A DNA stretch of 5,626 bases from JBMNTQ01 sp050945815 (GTDB lineage Bacteria > Bacillota > Clostridia > Christensenellales > JBMNTQ01): contig JBMNTQ010000131.1 of assembly GCA_050945815.1 (NCBI GenBank), positions 1 through 5,626 of the forward strand. Reading direction: 5' to 3'. Positions 4,418 to 5,626 of the stretch are shown in pieces. Within the stretch, counting starts at the first letter, position 1, and every line of letters starts with the position of its first letter. The notes below the pieces were generated by a model. That model had not been told where the DNA came from and searched no databases. It saw nothing but the letters and a program-made list of their open reading frames with translations. Made by a program: the position numbers and the translations under genes.

Positions 4418-5626
4418 ATGGCAAGCAATTATACAGCCAGCGATATACAGGTGCTGGAGGGGCTGGACGCAGTACGCCGCCGGCCGGGCATGTATATTGG
4501 CAGCACCGGATTGCGTGGGCTGCACTATATGCTCTGGGAAATAGTGGACAACGCTATTGATGAGGCGGCAAACGGGTATGCGGATGAGATACGCGTTACG
4601 TTGCATAAAGATGCATCCATTACGGTGGAGGACAACGGACGGGGGATTCCGGTTCAGGATCATCCGCAGTTGGGCGTGTCCGGCGTAGAGGTTGTGTTTA
4701 CCCATTTGCATGCCGGAGGCAAGTTTGACAACAGCAATTACAGCTATTCCGGCGGGTTGCATGGAGTGGGTGCTAGCGTGGTGAACGCTTTATCTGAATG
4801 GATGGTTGTGGAGGTGGGCAGCGAGGGTTATCTCTATCGGCAGGAGTTTCATTCGTATTTTGATACGTCTAAGGCCAAGATGGAATCCGGCAGGCCCAAG
4901 GGCGCTTTGACCCAGCAGGGACGTACCCGGCGCAAGGGGAGCAGAATAACGTTTTTACCGGACGCGCGGGTTTTTGAGGAGATTCATGTGCAGCATGATG
5001 TGGTGGCGAAGCGGTTGAAAGAATTGGCCTTTTTAAACCGCGGGCTGCGTATATTGCTGATTGATGAGCGGGAGAAACCGGGCGAAGACAGGCGAAAGGA
5101 ATACTGCTATGAGGGCGGCTTGGTGGATTTTGTCCATTATATTAACCAGAACAAGACGCCGGTGCATAAAGAACCTATTTTCTTCGAGGGGAAGATCGAA
5201 GGGATTGATGTGGCGGTGGCTATGCAGTATACCGATTCCTATACGGAGAGCATTTTTTCTTATGTTAACAACATTCCCACAGGGGAAGGGGGAACCCACG
5301 AGACGGGTTTTAAAGTTGGGCTGACAAGGACGCTGAACGAGTATGCCCGTAAAAGCGGCCTGTTAAAGGAGAAGGATGCAAACCTGTCCGGCGAGGATTA
5401 CCGGGAGGGATTGACTGCGGTGTTGGCTTTGAAGATGTCTACGGTGCAATTTGAAGGCCAGACCAAGACAAAGCTAGGGAACACGGAGGCGAAATCCGCC
5501 GTGGAGACAATTGTATTGGAGTTGTTGGGCCGCTACCTTGAGGATTTAAACAACAGCGCTGTGGTGGGTTCGATTATGGGTAAGGCTCAGAGTGCGGCGA
5601 AGGTGCGGGAGGCGGCCAGAAAAGCC
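4418..5626 (+). CDS. parE: DNA topoisomerase IV subunit B-like (ParE/GyrB family), 5' part
   Basis: The first 403 residues of a type IIA topoisomerase B subunit are present, and the frame is still open at the window edge. Full-length members have about 630-650 residues. The GHKL ATPase domain is complete in its motifs. WEIVDNAIDEA (40-50) holds the catalytic base Glu41 and the Mg-binding Asn45. EDNGRGIP (71-78) is the adenine-binding motif. SGGLHGVGASVVNALS (111-126) is the glycine-rich ATP lid. The transducer domain follows, with the QTK loop at 348-350 and KLGNTEAK (352-359). The Toprim domain lies beyond the window. GGAGG (4407-4411) stands 6 nt before the ATG. ParE is preferred over GyrB because no recF or dnaN-type neighbour is visible and this looks like a separate locus, but GyrB motifs are nearly the same and the choice is uncertain. 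A parC/gyrA-like gene would be expected downstream. Confidence 0.93.
   Translation, partial: MASNYTASDIQVLEGLDAVRRRPGMYIGSTGLRGLHYMLWEIVDNAIDEAANGYADEIRVTLHKDASITVEDNGRGIPVQDHPQLGVSGVEVVFTHLHAGGKFDNSNYSYSGGLHGVGASVVNALSEWMVVEVGSEGYLYRQEFHSYFDTSKAKMESGRPKGALTQQGRTRRKGSRITFLPDARVFEEIHVQHDVVAKRLKELAFLNRGLRILLIDEREKPGEDRRKEYCYEGGLVDFVHYINQNKTPVHKEPIFFEGKIEGIDVAVAMQYTDSYTESIFSYVNNIPTGEGGTHETGFKVGLTRTLNEYARKSGLLKEKDANLSGEDYREGLTAVLALKMSTVQFEGQTKTKLGNTEAKSAVETIVLELLGRYLEDLNNSAVVGSIMGKAQSAAKVREAARKA

Noticed and set aside
4349..4762. 137-codon minus-strand frame opposite the start of the topoisomerase gene
   Set aside because: It covers the conserved ATPase motifs of the plus-strand gene and shows no motif or start signal of its own.

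Overview
The window is a compact bacterial chromosomal segment with ordinary, mostly single-copy genes. Features that point to the Bacillota (Firmicutes) are strong GGAGG-type ribosome binding sites, sigma-A style promoters with TATAAT or extended TGnTAnAAT -10 boxes, intrinsic terminators, an orphan BioY biotin transporter component, a DUF2156 protein and an Eis-like acetyltransferase. A Clostridia- or Negativicutes-like host with mid-range GC is my inference, not something the sequence proves. I see no tRNA, rRNA, CRISPR array, insertion sequence or phage gene.

Layout. At 1-83 is the 3' end of an unidentified, probably membrane, protein on the plus strand. It is followed directly by a long imperfect hairpin (85-145). 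A 59-residue gene on the minus strand (178-357) is divergent from a 44-residue acidic, cysteine-containing protein (514-648), which has a near-ideal promoter (451-479). A minimal nitroreductase follows (752-1270), probably read from the same promoter. A strong 13-bp terminator hairpin (1302-1333) separates it from the converging bioY gene (1351-1926, minus).

The region between bioY and the next plus-strand gene (1927-2063) carries two back-to-back promoters. It also holds a possible BirA operator with an unusually long spacer, which overlaps the bioY ribosome binding site. Rightwards, a DUF2156 / lysyl-phosphatidylglycerol-synthase-C-like protein (2064-2966) and an Eis-like GNAT-SCP2 acetyltransferase (2963-4129) overlap by ATGA and form a two-gene operon that ends in a terminator (4214-4245). 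The stretch 4246-4417 holds an extended -10 promoter and a leader hairpin. After it begins the B subunit of a type IIA topoisomerase (4418 to the window end), probably ParE, cut off before its Toprim domain.

The genes do not form one pathway: biotin uptake, flavin-dependent reduction, two acyl- or aminoacyl-transferase-fold proteins and DNA topology sit side by side. I did not find a clearly new biological system. The most useful leads are the two small genes, the 61-nt hairpin, the odd BirA-like site and the coupled pair of GNAT-fold proteins.
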